Source: Bacteroidota bacterium
GTDB lineage: Bacteria; Bacteroidota; Ignavibacteria; UBA10030; UBA6906
Assembly (NCBI GenBank): GCA_030835135.1
Contig: JAUQWO010000050.1
Location: 1 to 64,000, forward strand
DNA: 64,000 nt
Reading direction: 5' to 3'
Of the stretch, positions 8,103 to 17,317 are shown one piece after another; position 1 is the stretch's first letter; every line of letters begins with the position of its first letter. Position numbers and translations under genes: made by a program. The notes below the pieces were generated by a model. The model made no database searches. It saw nothing but the letters and a program-made list of their open reading frames with translations, and was not told where the DNA came from.

Positions 8103-10112
8103 TCAGTTCACATCCACGATACGGACCCACCCGTGGGCAAGTCCGAGCCCGACCTCCACATCATCAAAATAGCGCTGTGCACCCGACGACCAGGCCTCTT
8201 CGAAACCACGCGCGATCACCGTCGTCTCGATGGGGATCCAGACCGTTTCCTTCCCCCCGGCATTCCGCCGGACGACATAGCGCTTCGGATTGCCGGCGAT
8301 AGCCGACCCATAGCGCGGCTCCACGCCGGTGTCGAACAACAGATAGATATGCCCCTCCTCGGGCTTCCCGGGCGGCACCACATCCACGAACGCCGTCGGG
8401 ATCCCGATGCTGCTCAGCAACGATGCAAAACAGACGGTCATGTCGTCGCAATCCCCTCCACGCAGATCGAGCGTCTCCGCCGGATACTGCACGAAGTCGG
8501 CACTGAGCCGCGGGTCATTGACGTACTGCAATTTGCCGGCGAAGGCCGCAATGAGTGTCCGCGCTCTCTCGAACTGTTCCGGCACGCCGGTCTGTGCCGC
8601 GAGAGAGTCACGCCTCCCCAGCAACTCGTCGCGCGAATACTTCAGTACCGCGGGGTCATCCGGTGTGACGAAATACCGGAGCGTCATCACATCACCATCC
8701 CACGCATTGCGCCCGTGGATGAGCAACCGCGTCTGGAACCGGTCGTCATATTCTTCCGCCGGCGTGGCATTCACAAAGACATTTCCCTCACGGATGCTCT
8801 GCGTGGACACCCGGTCCACCTGGTCATTGAACACCGCCATGACCGGCACATCGGCCTCCGCACCGGGCACAAGATACACCGGCTGCGATTCTGTCGGCGC
8901 ATCCATCAGCCGGTCCACGAAGAAACTCACGCGCGCGTGGATGGGCCTGTCGGATATGTTCCGCACCCGCGCCGTGCCGATCGGTTTGTACGCGAGAAGT
9001 TCACGGGCGGCGGGATACACCCCCGCGGCGATCGTGACACCTTCGATGCGCGCCAGACTCTCACGGACGTGTCCGAAGATCGCCCGCACCGACAGTGTGA
9101 CACGGTCGCGGCTGTACGGTTGCATGTCAAGACTCACGATGTCGCCGGCCGAGAAGCGCGACGCAGACGTGCTTCCGCGGTGACCCGCATCGTTGAGAAA
9201 ATGAAGGACGCCGACATCCACGGAGAAGAACTGATAGGACCAGCCGATCCCCGCACCGAACGCCGCGAGAGCTGGCCGCTCGGCACGGTTCACCGTCGCA
9301 CTCCCCCGGATGGCAAAGCCTCCTCCGGGCATCCACTCTGCGCCAACCCCACCGATGCCCGATGTGCTCGCCGACGCGTACAGATCGAGCGCCGGCACAG
9401 GCCTGACACCCAACCCGCCCTCCACGGTCAGCACCGATGGGAGCCGGTATGCATCCAGGATGGTCCCGACCTCGCCGGGCGTGGATCGGAGGAGATTGCG
9501 CGCGACGAGCGCCACGGACCAGATACCGGACGGCCGCCACTGAAGGCCAAGATCGGCACTCCAGGTCGTTGCGCGATAACTCTCCTTCGAGACTGCCGCG
9601 TAAGATATCGTGTCCTTGATGACAAGCTGATAGCGGGTATCGACCACTTCTTCCTGCCGGACTCGCGCCCCGACCCCGGCAGAGAACTCCGACGAGAAGC
9701 GATGCGCATAGGCAAAGGCGTACGGTTCGCGATACGTGATCTCGCGGTCCGCCGACCCGGGGGTGTTGGAACCTCCGATGATCAGAACAGGCGGGATAGT
9801 GAATGAGATCTCCGCGCCGGGGGTATAGCGGAACGCGGCGGCCTCGTGCTCCAGGAACCGCTTGCCAACGGCAAGGCCGTGGAACACAAAACCATTCTTT
9901 ACGGTCGACGGGTCGCTGTAGGCACCCAGACTCAGCTCCCAGTCGCGCAACGCGACAAGCCCGGCAGGGTTCGTGATGAACTCCCTCGTGTCGCGTACCG
10001 CCGCGGGCTGGAGGCCAAGCGCAAGCGAACGCGCTTCAGACAGCGACTGGGCCCACGACTGCCCACCAAGGGCGATCACGCCGATCAGAAATATGCCGGT
10101 CCGGCAGCGCAT
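8103..10112 (-). CDS. Outer-membrane beta-barrel-like protein fused to a transglutaminase-like domain
   Basis: The protein is 669 aa with a signal peptide cut after SWAQ. Residues about 25-320 have alternating beta strands and a DTREFITNPAGL segment like PorV/FadL-type outer-membrane proteins. A beta-sandwich-like middle follows. The C-terminal domain (about 500-640) is transglutaminase-like: GGDCDD with Cys555, GHIYL with His588, and WIPIETT, where Glu629 sits where the usual Asp is found. This suggests a surface or periplasmic cysteine peptidase or transferase anchored by a barrel. The barrel assignment is from strand pattern only. The neighbours are a lipoprotein 5 bp upstream and FecR-like 11 bp downstream. 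Confidence 0.7.
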   Translation of the reverse strand: MRCRTGIFLIGVIALGGQSWAQSLSEARSLALGLQPAAVRDTREFITNPAGLVALRDWELSLGAYSDPSTVKNGFVFHGLAVGKRFLEHEAAAFRYTPGAEISFTIPPVLIIGGSNTPGSADREITYREPYAFAYAHRFSSEFSAGVGARVRQEEVVDTRYQLVIKDTISYAAVSKESYRATTWSADLGLQWRPSGIWSVALVARNLLRSTPGEVGTILDAYRLPSVLTVEGGLGVRPVPALDLYASASTSGIGGVGAEWMPGGGFAIRGSATVNRAERPALAAFGAGIGWSYQFFSVDVGVLHFLNDAGHRGSTSASRFSAGDIVSLDMQPYSRDRVTLSVRAIFGHVRESLARIEGVTIAAGVYPAARELLAYKPIGTARVRNISDRPIHARVSFFVDRLMDAPTESQPVYLVPGAEADVPVMAVFNDQVDRVSTQSIREGNVFVNATPAEEYDDRFQTRLLIHGRNAWDGDVMTLRYFVTPDDPAVLKYSRDELLGRRDSLAAQTGVPEQFERARTLIAAFAGKLQYVNDPRLSADFVQYPAETLDLRGGDCDDMTVCFASLLSSIGIPTAFVDVVPPGKPEEGHIYLLFDTGVEPRYGSAIAGNPKRYVVRRNAGGKETVWIPIETTVIARGFEEAWSSGAQRYFDDVEVGLGLAHGWVRIVDVN

Positions 10113-10117
10113 CGCGG

Positions 10118-10996
10118 TCAGCGCAGCTCGACGAACACATTGTACACCGCGGCGGCCTGCGTCAGCACCCGTCCCGTGACGGGTTGCGTCACGGTGGTTA
10201 CGGTCTTGTTCGCGAGAACGAACGTCAGGACGAATGTCGTCCCGGCGGGAAGCTGAGTCAGGAGCTTCGCCGGGATCACCGCACGCCCATTGTTGGTCCG
10301 CACCCGAAGCTCCAGTAACGGCCGCGTCTTCTTCCGGATGACGTCATAGACACTGATGATGACGGTCATCTTGCCCTTGCCGCCGTTCCATGCGATCGGC
10401 ATGTTCGACGTGCGGGCATGGATCGCACCACCGCGCGGCGACAGCACATTGAGTGCCTCGGGGCTCCGTTCACCAACGGTCAGGATCGGCTGCAGACGGT
10501 TGATCACCGTCCAGGAGTAGGCATGGTCATGCTGGTAGGACCCGGTGAGATCGGAGAGATATTCCACCCCGCGGACGATGGCCGAATCAGAGAAGACCGG
10601 ACGCAGCACCGGGATCCGGTGCGGTACCTTCACCATCAGTGCGCCGTCCAGCACCACCGACCCGACGTCGCGGCCGACGAAGCCGACGGTCGACCCCGAG
10701 AGCCGCACCACACTGTCCGCGAAGAAGGCCCGGCTGTAGGCCACGGTCTTCTTGACGCTCCCGGCATCCCAGGTGACCGCATTGATCAGGAAGGCAGCCG
10801 CGGCCTTGATCTCTTCGTCGGGCAGGACACCGGTGGAATCCACCGACGCCGTGGCAATGTTCGAATCAGGGATCGAGACGGCGAACGCCTCGAGATTCGT
10901 CGTGGCGGACTCATCAACGAGCTCGACCTCCGAAGGATGTTTGCATCCCCCAATGGCCAGAGCCATCAGACTGAAGACAACGAGCAGGCGCTTCAT
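10118..10996 (-). CDS. Lipoprotein of unknown function
   Basis: The protein is 292 aa. A lipoprotein signal (lipobox ALAIGGC) is followed by a beta-rich sequence without a domain I recognise. The C-terminal part (ITVYDVIRKKTRPLLELRV-type strands) looks immunoglobulin-like. Start chosen at ATG 10996, which gives the lipoprotein signal and leaves 7 bp to the glycosyltransferase stop; a longer frame would run into that gene. It is the second gene of the operon. Confidence 0.7.
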   Translation of the reverse strand: MKRLLVVFSLMALAIGGCKHPSEVELVDESATTNLEAFAVSIPDSNIATASVDSTGVLPDEEIKAAAAFLINAVTWDAGSVKKTVAYSRAFFADSVVRLSGSTVGFVGRDVGSVVLDGALMVKVPHRIPVLRPVFSDSAIVRGVEYLSDLTGSYQHDHAYSWTVINRLQPILTVGERSPEALNVLSPRGGAIHARTSNMPIAWNGGKGKMTVIISVYDVIRKKTRPLLELRVRTNNGRAVIPAKLLTQLPAGTTFVLTFVLANKTVTTVTQPVTGRVLTQAAAVYNVFVELR

Positions 10997-11003
10997 GGCT
11001 ACC

Positions 11004-12131
11004 CTATCCTGCGGACATCGCTTCGCCGTAGATCCGTTCAAGTGCGGCCGAACGGTCCTCCGGACGGCATGCCGCTGCGATCCGTGCAAGTGCACGGCGA
11101 CCTTTGTCCTTCGCTATGCCGGGGTTGTCACAGATCGAACGGAGATGCGTGAACAGCTGTTCCTCGATCTCCCGCGAAAGCCGCTTCCGCTGGGCGTCAC
11201 GCTTCCGGTAGGCGATGCCGAACGAGTCCTTCGGCACGCGGATCATCCAACCGATATCATCATTGTTGATCTCGGGAAGCGCGCAGATATCCGTACTGAT
11301 CACCGGGCACCCGGCTGCCTGTGCTTCGAGGACGGAGTAGCCATAGATATCATCGTAGGTGGGCAACAGGCCCACGTGAGAATTCTTGAACATCGTCAGG
11401 ACCGCATCATTCGGGAGATTCCGGTAGTGCCGCACGACGCCCGGCAACCGGGCGATCATGCGCTCCGCCTGCCGGACATCCTCTCCCCCCGCATGCGAGG
11501 CGTAGTCGCCCGCATCCAGACTGGAGACGATATTGACCCGGATCGGATAGCCCTGCAGGGCGAGCCGCTCGGTCGCACGCAGGATCTCCATCCCGCCCTT
11601 TCTGAAGAAATCAGCCCCCACAAGTGTGCAGACAACGGCATCCTTGTCCAGTTCTTTGGCCTCGAACGACGGGATCAACGCCGGCTGCGCAGGATGTAAC
11701 ACCACCAGCTTCTGGCGGATCGCCTCCCGGTACATGGGATACCGGTCGATGAGCGCCTCTTCATACGCGAACGCAAAGGCACTGATGGCGATCAACTTCC
11801 GGCAGGCCTTGCCCGCAAGCAGACTCATACCGAACCGCGAGACCATGTTCCATCGCGGCAGATAATGGGAGAACGTCGATATCCAGGGCGTGGAGGAGGC
11901 GCTGATGCTGTTCACCAGGTGCAGGAGGTTGAAACGATGCCGGAACGGGTTCCAATGGATCGTATTGAGGAATGAGGTTGCCGGCGGATTTCCGCGGAGT
12001 CTCCGCTGAACGAAGTTCAGCCCACCCATGATGTCGTACTCCCGTCCCAGCGTGACGTTCCGGAACGGCAGTGACAGCAGATTGCGCTGCTCGATATACC
12101 CGGCACCCGTATTTCCGACGGACACTCCCAC
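11004..12131 (-). CDS. Glycosyltransferase family 4-like
   Basis: The protein is 375 aa with a GT-B fold. The C-terminal half carries TLVGADFFRKGG (the usual nucleotide-sugar domain entry) and the EX7E-type segment YGYSVLEAQAAGCPVI followed by ALPEI. It should transfer a sugar from an activated donor; the acceptor is unknown. I chose GTG at 12131, which has GGAG 6 bp upstream. A longer frame starts with TTG at 12182, but that codon overlaps the predicted -10 box, so it cannot be the start. First gene of the operon with the lipoprotein, beta-barrel/transglutaminase and FecR-like genes. Confidence 0.82.
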   Translation of the reverse strand: MGVSVGNTGAGYIEQRNLLSLPFRNVTLGREYDIMGGLNFVQRRLRGNPPATSFLNTIHWNPFRHRFNLLHLVNSISASSTPWISTFSHYLPRWNMVSRFGMSLLAGKACRKLIAISAFAFAYEEALIDRYPMYREAIRQKLVVLHPAQPALIPSFEAKELDKDAVVCTLVGADFFRKGGMEILRATERLALQGYPIRVNIVSSLDAGDYASHAGGEDVRQAERMIARLPGVVRHYRNLPNDAVLTMFKNSHVGLLPTYDDIYGYSVLEAQAAGCPVISTDICALPEINNDDIGWMIRVPKDSFGIAYRKRDAQRKRLSREIEEQLFTHLRSICDNPGIAKDKGRRALARIAAACRPEDRSAALERIYGEAMSAG

Positions 12132-12180
12132 GATGCACTCCGCTTGGTGTTGTTCTCTGCACCACCGCCCCCGGGAGAAC

Positions 12181-12210
12181 AATATAGAATTTTTCGCCTC
12201 AATTGCGCAA
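12181..12210 (-). promoter_or_regulatory. Promoter of the glycosyltransferase operon
   Basis: Read on the minus strand, TTGCGC (12210-12205) is followed after 18 bp by TATATT (12186-12181). The predicted start is near 12174, giving a leader of about 43 nt to GTG 12131. Confidence 0.55.
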
Positions 12211-12212
12211 AC

Positions 12213-12252
12213 AACCGCCCCCGGAGCCTCCCAACGGCCTCCGGGGACGGTT
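12213..12252 (-). terminator. Hairpin terminator after the 12270 lipoprotein gene
   Basis: A 14-bp stem with one mismatch (arms 12213-12226 and 12239-12252) and a 12-nt loop lies just past the stop codon. On the minus strand it is followed by TTGTTT, a weak T tract. It separates this gene from the glycosyltransferase promoter. Confidence 0.6.
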
Positions 12253-12269
12253 CTCCCACCACATGCTGC

Positions 12270-13250
12270 TTAGAACACCCGGTACGGCACACCCCACCAG
12301 CTCACCGAGTACGGAGCCGAATCATCCATCAGGGTCGCACGGGTGATCGCATCGATCCCCATGTGGAACCAGCCGCGATGGAAATGAATGAACTGGGGTG
12401 CTGTCCGGGCGATCTCGAATACCCGGGTATACGTCCCGTTCCCATTGTTCACCTCAGACACCAGGGCCAGACGGACGCGCTTGTGGTTGTTCCCGCCCAC
12501 ACCGTACCGCAGCGCAACAAAGTCCGTGTCCGCAGAAGCCGACACCACCGTCACCTGAAGCTTCAGCGACTGCCCGGCAAGGAACTCCGGCACATCCTTC
12601 CTGCCACCGTTGAACAGCTTGAGCCAGCGATAGCGGAGGAAATAGGCGGTCGGATCGGTGATCGTGATCGTGTCCAACGCGGAGGTGTACAGCACCACCG
12701 TGGTGATCTCGATCTGGTTGTTCGGTGAGGCCGTGCCACCTTCCACCAGCGACGTCGCGACCGGCACCCAGTTCAACCAGAACTTGTCCGTGGCGCGGTT
12801 CACGCGCTTGAAGATGACGTTCCGCTTCGACACGTCGTTGAACGGCTTCTCGATCGTGACCGTATCGCCGGCCCCGTTGATGCCACGGATCTTCAACATG
12901 CCCGTGATGCTCTTGTCCACCACCGCAGTGGCGATCGTGTCACCCGGCTGAATGGTCGTCGTCACTGTCCGCGTCACACTCGTCACGAACCGGCCCCAGC
13001 GCAGCGGAGTGATCGCCGCATCCACCTTGCCGAACGTACCATAGTCGAAACTCTCGATCGACTTGTCCGCAAAGGTCTCTTCATCATTCGCCACGAACTC
13101 ATCATTCTTGGCAAAGTACTGCATCGCCTGCTCTTCGTTCGTCACGCCGACCGGAGCGGCCTCATCCGGACCACTGTCCTTCTTGCACCCCGTCACAAGC
13201 AACCCGGTCATCATGACCGCCGCCATCAGCACCATCGTGGTTCGTTTCAT
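12270..13250 (-). CDS. Lipoprotein of unknown function, probable sigma-54 target
   Basis: The protein is 326 aa. The lipobox LLVTGC is followed by KKDSGPDE and a beta-rich body with no family I recognise. Residues near 90-110 contain a Thr-rich strand (RTVTTTIQPGDT) and the C-terminus is aromatic-rich (FIHFHRGWFHMG). Start chosen at ATG 13250 with an excellent GGAGGAG site. The upstream region lacks a good sigma-70 promoter but has a near-consensus sigma-54 element and upstream repeats. The sigma-54 activator gene ends 229 bp away, so it may be the activator's local target. Confidence 0.75.
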   Translation of the reverse strand: MKRTTMVLMAAVMMTGLLVTGCKKDSGPDEAAPVGVTNEEQAMQYFAKNDEFVANDEETFADKSIESFDYGTFGKVDAAITPLRWGRFVTSVTRTVTTTIQPGDTIATAVVDKSITGMLKIRGINGAGDTVTIEKPFNDVSKRNVIFKRVNRATDKFWLNWVPVATSLVEGGTASPNNQIEITTVVLYTSALDTITITDPTAYFLRYRWLKLFNGGRKDVPEFLAGQSLKLQVTVVSASADTDFVALRYGVGGNNHKRVRLALVSEVNNGNGTYTRVFEIARTAPQFIHFHRGWFHMGIDAITRATLMDDSAPYSVSWWGVPYRVF

Positions 13251-13325
13251 TGTCTCCTCCTCAAGGAATGTTGTTGTTGGTGATACCGTCCTGACTGCAT
13301 TTGCTTCGTTGCACTGCTCAGGACA

Positions 13326-13343
13326 TTTCAACACGCGTGCCAG
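13326..13343 (-). promoter_or_regulatory. Candidate sigma-54 (-24/-12) promoter
   Basis: On the minus strand the sequence is CTGGCACGCGTGTTGAAA. The -24 element TGGCACG matches the sigma-54 consensus fully and the 5-bp spacing to TTG is exact. The -12 element reads TTGA instead of TTGC, a mismatch in the normally conserved GC. The predicted start is about 13316, giving a leader of about 66 nt before ATG 13250. Confidence 0.5.
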
Positions 13344-13431
13344 GATCGGCCACGCCGGGGAACAATCGAGTAAGTGCTTGGAGGATAGAAGGTTATCGGG
13401 GGGTCCGGCCTCTGGGGGAACGGAACCCATC

Positions 13432-13469
13432 TGCGGGAAGTGCGGGAATCAGCAAGAGAAGTGCGGGAA
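13432..13469. repeat. Three direct TGCGGGAA repeats, candidate activator sites
   Basis: TGCGGGAA occurs at 13432-13439, 13441-13448 and 13462-13469. The last two belong to a longer repeat, GAAGTGCGGGAATC (13437-13450 and 13458-13471), offset by 21 bp or two helical turns. They lie about 115-155 bp upstream of the predicted sigma-54 start, where enhancer sites are usual. Confidence 0.45.
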
Positions 13470-13478
13470 TCGCGGATT

Positions 13479-16109
13479 TCAGGCGCTGGGAGGGAGCATC
13501 CAGAGCTTGCGGAAATACCCCTCGGCGGCCTGTTCCAGATACCCATGATACCGCTGGGGAAGATTTTTGGTCTTGGTGCGGAGACGCGGACGGGCGGCTT
13601 CCCATGGCAACGAGACGTCGATCCCTTCCACAATATTACTGAGGTATTCGATGTACCGCTTCCTGACCCGATCGTTGACCGCCGCATCGCCGGATAGGGA
13701 GATATGCATGACCGCCTGCTCGAGGTCGAACTGGTGCTCGGCGAAGGTCCTCAGGAACTCCCCCCGCACATACTCCGCAACAGTGCCCCGGTTCAATCCC
13801 CCAAGCGCCGCAGCAGTTTCCGTGATCGCACTGCGTGAGAATCCGAATTCCCTGACCATATCCAGGATCTGCTCCTGCACGGGCACACTCCTGCGCCCGG
13901 CATCCGCCAGATCTTCAGGCAGGTCGCGGAGATGAATGAGCGTCCGGTCCTCCGACCTCGCGAGCACAGCCCCCCGGCGGATCGCACTCTCCAGTTCCCG
14001 TACATTGCCGGGCCAGCGGTGCTGCTGGAGCACGTCCATCACATTCCGCGAAATGCGCAGGCCGCTCTGTTCCCTCGCAAGGAAATGCTCCACCAGCAAT
14101 GGGATGTCCTCATGCCGCTCACGCAGCGGCGGCAGCGCCACGGTCAGGACGTTCAGACGGTAGTACAGATCCTCGCGGAATTTCCGTACCTTCACCAGCT
14201 CCCGCAGGTCCTTGTTCGTTGCGGCAACCACCCGAACGTTCAGCCTGATGGTCCGCGTCCCGCCAACACGCTCCAACTCACCCTCCTGCAGCACGCGCAG
14301 CAGCTTCAACTGGAACCCCTCCGAGACCTCACCGATCTCATCCAGGAAGATCGTTCCGCCATCCGCCAATTCGAACCTGCCGAGCTTGTCCTTCACGGCC
14401 CCGGTGAATGCGCCCTTCTCATGACCGAACAGCTCGCTCTCCAGAAGCGATTCCGACAACGCCCCGCAGTTCACGGCAATGAACGGTGCTGCCGCACGCT
14501 GGCTCCGCACATGGATCGCACGAGCAACACGTTCCTTCCCGGTCCCGCTCTCTCCCAGAATGAGGACGGGGGCATCACTGCCCGCGATCTTGCCGATGAA
14601 TTCCACCACCGCACGCAGAGGACTGTTCTTCCGGTAGATCATGCCCTCGAAGTCCAGCCGCTCATCGTCCCCGCCTCCGCCGGCATATTCTTCCATATCG
14701 TCGGCACGCGACGACAGGGTACGGATCTCCGCCTTGTTCTTGCGGATCTCCTCGAGCAATTCCTCCGTGCGGTCCGCCGGCCGCGCGGTCTGATAGTCCA
14801 ACAGCTCCCGCTCGAGCACCGCCAGACGTGCCTCACGATCCCGCAACTCCGCAAGCACCGCGTTCTTCTCCGCGGCGAGAGCATCCACCTGTCCGCTCGT
14901 GATGCGGTGCCGCACGACAGCGGCGGTGACCGTTGCCACGCCCCCCACCAGCAGCGGTGCAAGCACCGGCACAACCACGGCCATCCACCCAAAAGCCACC
15001 TGCGAGACAACGAGAAGGAGCACGGTCGCCAGGATCGGACCCAGACGGTCCCAGGGCGCGGGCAAGAGGAGCACGGCCGCACCACAGATCAGACCGAAGA
15101 GAAGCGCCACCAACGATGTCATCCAGCCGGGCATCGCTGTCTGATACCTCCCGGCCAGTGCATTGTCGAGCGCAGTGGCATGCACAAGCACCGATGGAAG
15201 ACGGGGATCGACCGGCGTGTCCACGAAGAACCCGCGCCCACTGGCGATCGGTCCGATGAGCACGATCTTGTCCTTCAACCGGAGCAATGACAAAGAGGAT
15301 CCCTCCCCCCCACGCACGCGGTCGTAGTCACGCAACACCTGAAGGAACGACAGTGCCGTGAACGAAGAGAGCCGCCCGGGATGATCGAGCGTGACCGCTC
15401 CGCTCGCCGGAATGTCATGCACGACGCGCGCCGTCCGGCTGCGGATCGCCAGGGTCCCGCCGTCGAACTGCACCGCATCGCGGGAAACACCGGCGCTCAC
15501 GCGGGCAAGCTCGGCGGCAAAGGAAGGAACGATCCCTGTCCCATACGCAACGAACACGGGAATGGCCCCACGGCCGGAGAAGTTCACATGACCAACACCG
15601 GCCGATGCATCACGAAAGATGGTCAACGGCAGATGGAGGCCACGGCCGGACAGCGGCGGCTCGGCAACACCCGGATACGAGAAGAACCCCGCGGGGACGG
15701 TCACACTATCGGCGGGTCGCTCATGCGCAACGGAATCCAGATAACACGTCATGACCACCGGCGCAGACGTACGCATCACCGCGGCCAGCACCTGGTCATA
15801 CTCCGGGTACTCATCGCGCCGGTCATCGAGCACCGGCTCGATACCGATCGCCCGGACATGCAGGTCGGTGAGGGTCTGCACCATGAGCGCGTGGAAATTG
15901 CGCGGGACGGGCCAGCCCATCACCCCGATCGCTTCGTCATCGATATACACCACCACGATGTTCGTGTCCGCCGTACGCTCCCCGCGCAGCGCGTATCGCC
16001 CCGCCGTCACACCCTCCTCCAGCGACGCGAAGGGACCATGCAGGATGATGGTCAGCAACAGCGCAAGGACGGCGGCACCGCCGACGGTGGCCGCGGCACG
16101 CGGGTTCAT
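13479..16109 (-). CDS. CHASE2-domain sigma-54-dependent activator
   Basis: The protein is 876 aa. TM1 (about 5-22) is followed by a periplasmic CHASE2 sensor domain, a cluster of TM helices near 330-405 and a coiled coil. A sigma-54 AAA+ domain follows: Walker A GESGTGKE at 519, GAFTGA sigma-54 loop at 566-571, Walker B GGTIFLDE at 584-591. A Fis-like helix-turn-helix ([20 protein letters not shown]) lies near 763-782, then a C-terminal extension of about 95 residues. It would sense an extracytoplasmic signal and directly activate sigma-54 promoters without a histidine kinase. The start ATG overlaps the EnvC-like stop as ATGA, indicating coupling. No alternative start has a good ribosome site. 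Confidence 0.9.
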   Translation of the reverse strand: MNPRAAATVGGAAVLALLLTIILHGPFASLEEGVTAGRYALRGERTADTNIVVVYIDDEAIGVMGWPVPRNFHALMVQTLTDLHVRAIGIEPVLDDRRDEYPEYDQVLAAVMRTSAPVVMTCYLDSVAHERPADSVTVPAGFFSYPGVAEPPLSGRGLHLPLTIFRDASAGVGHVNFSGRGAIPVFVAYGTGIVPSFAAELARVSAGVSRDAVQFDGGTLAIRSRTARVVHDIPASGAVTLDHPGRLSSFTALSFLQVLRDYDRVRGGEGSSLSLLRLKDKIVLIGPIASGRGFFVDTPVDPRLPSVLVHATALDNALAGRYQTAMPGWMTSLVALLFGLICGAAVLLLPAPWDRLGPILATVLLLVVSQVAFGWMAVVVPVLAPLLVGGVATVTAAVVRHRITSGQVDALAAEKNAVLAELRDREARLAVLERELLDYQTARPADRTEELLEEIRKNKAEIRTLSSRADDMEEYAGGGGDDERLDFEGMIYRKNSPLRAVVEFIGKIAGSDAPVLILGESGTGKERVARAIHVRSQRAAAPFIAVNCGALSESLLESELFGHEKGAFTGAVKDKLGRFELADGGTIFLDEIGEVSEGFQLKLLRVLQEGELERVGGTRTIRLNVRVVAATNKDLRELVKVRKFREDLYYRLNVLTVALPPLRERHEDIPLLVEHFLAREQSGLRISRNVMDVLQQHRWPGNVRELESAIRRGAVLARSEDRTLIHLRDLPEDLADAGRRSVPVQEQILDMVREFGFSRSAITETAAALGGLNRGTVAEYVRGEFLRTFAEHQFDLEQAVMHISLSGDAAVNDRVRKRYIEYLSNIVEGIDVSLPWEAARPRLRTKTKNLPQRYHGYLEQAAEGYFRKLWMLPPSA

Positions 16110-17317
16110 TGGCGCATGAGCCATTGTTCGGGGTTCTGTTTGTCGCGGTCTTTCCACACTTCAAAATGCAGGCGCGGGCCATCGACCGAATCGCCGCTGG
16201 TCCCGATCACATCACCCTCGCTGATGACCTGCCCCTCGAGGACGTCGATCTCGGCAAGATGGGTATAGATCGTCCGGTACCCGTCGTGATGATTCAGGAT
16301 GATGAGATTGCCATACGATGGGATGAACCAGATCTTCGCCACCTTGCCGGCGGCAACCGCGGTCACCGAACTGCCCGGCTGGACGGCGATATCGATCCCC
16401 GTATTCGTGGTCACGGTGCGCAACGTGGGATGCCGGTAGGGCCCGAAGCGTGCCACGATACTGCCTTCCGTCACCGGCCAGCGGAGCCGGCCCTTCTTGA
16501 GTTCGAATTCTCCGGGCACTACCGGGGCTTCCGGCGTCGGCGGAAGCTTCTTGGCCACGGCCGCTTCCCGCTCGTGCTCGGTGCGCACGCGCTCCTCTTC
16601 GATCAACCGCGCGATCATGTCCTCCATGGCCTTCGCGGCCTTGATCTGGCGCTGCATCTGCCGCGCCATCATATTCTTGTCCTTGCGGATCTTGATCAAT
16701 GCCTCGCGCCGCTCCGCCGTCAGCACGGCCAGTCGGTCCTCTTCCGCACTCTTCTCCGCAAGCAGCCGTCGCTCCTCGCTCAATTCCTTCTCTGCCCGCA
16801 CCTGGATCTCGGACAGCTGCTGCTGTTTCCGCTGGATCCGGCGCGTATCGCTCCTGCGCTGTTCGCTGAACCGGTGAAGATACTCATTGCGCGCGATGAA
16901 CTCCTCCACCGACGAGGATGCGAACAGGAGTTCCATGTCGTGCATCCTCCCGGTCTTGTACACCGAACGGACATGCTTGGCATAGTGGGCCTTCAGGAAC
17001 GCGAGCTGGGCTTCGAACGACCGCGTACTGCGACGCGTGGTGTCGATGCGCGCCTGGAGTTGCCGCTCGGCGGACTTGAGGCGCGTGATCAGCTTGCGCA
17101 CCAGCGTCGCCTTGGTGTCGTAGGTGTCCAGCAACTCCAGGGTCTCTGCCTCGTTCTGCTGCTGGACCTTCACCTTCGCCTCCAGCTGACGGATCTGCTC
17201 GCGGAGCGTCTCGAGTTCATCCTGCCTGCGCTGAAGATCCCCCTGCGCATGGACGGGAAGAACCCCGGCGAGCACGCACACGAGGAACCACACGATGAGT
17301 CGTGAACGGCGATTCAT
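16106..17317 (-). CDS. Murein hydrolase activator EnvC-like (M23 family)
   Basis: The protein is 403 aa with a signal peptide cut after PVHAQ. A long coiled coil (about 25-270) is followed by a LytM/M23 domain (about 290-400) with GIDIAVQPGSSVTAVAAG and PRLHFEVW. The usual metal ligands are incomplete: the first motif reads TNTGIDIA rather than HxGxD, so it is probably a non-catalytic activator of amidases, as EnvC is. It acts in the periplasm in septum splitting. Start at ATG 17317 overlaps the previous stop as ATGA. It sits between the DUF4292 gene and the sigma-54 activator. Confidence 0.85.
   Translation of the reverse strand: MNRRSRLIVWFLVCVLAGVLPVHAQGDLQRRQDELETLREQIRQLEAKVKVQQQNEAETLELLDTYDTKATLVRKLITRLKSAERQLQARIDTTRRSTRSFEAQLAFLKAHYAKHVRSVYKTGRMHDMELLFASSSVEEFIARNEYLHRFSEQRRSDTRRIQRKQQQLSEIQVRAEKELSEERRLLAEKSAEEDRLAVLTAERREALIKIRKDKNMMARQMQRQIKAAKAMEDMIARLIEEERVRTEHEREAAVAKKLPPTPEAPVVPGEFELKKGRLRWPVTEGSIVARFGPYRHPTLRTVTTNTGIDIAVQPGSSVTAVAAGKVAKIWFIPSYGNLIILNHHDGYRTIYTHLAEIDVLEGQVISEGDVIGTSGDSVDGPRLHFEVWKDRDKQNPEQWLMRQ

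Noticed and set aside
8133-9806. Open frame of 557 codons opposite the transglutaminase-fusion gene
   Set aside because: A shadow frame with an extreme Arg/His/Asp composition and no ribosome site.
12132-12182. TTG start at 12182 for the glycosyltransferase
   Set aside because: The codon overlaps the predicted -10 box. GTG 12131 has a proper ribosome site.
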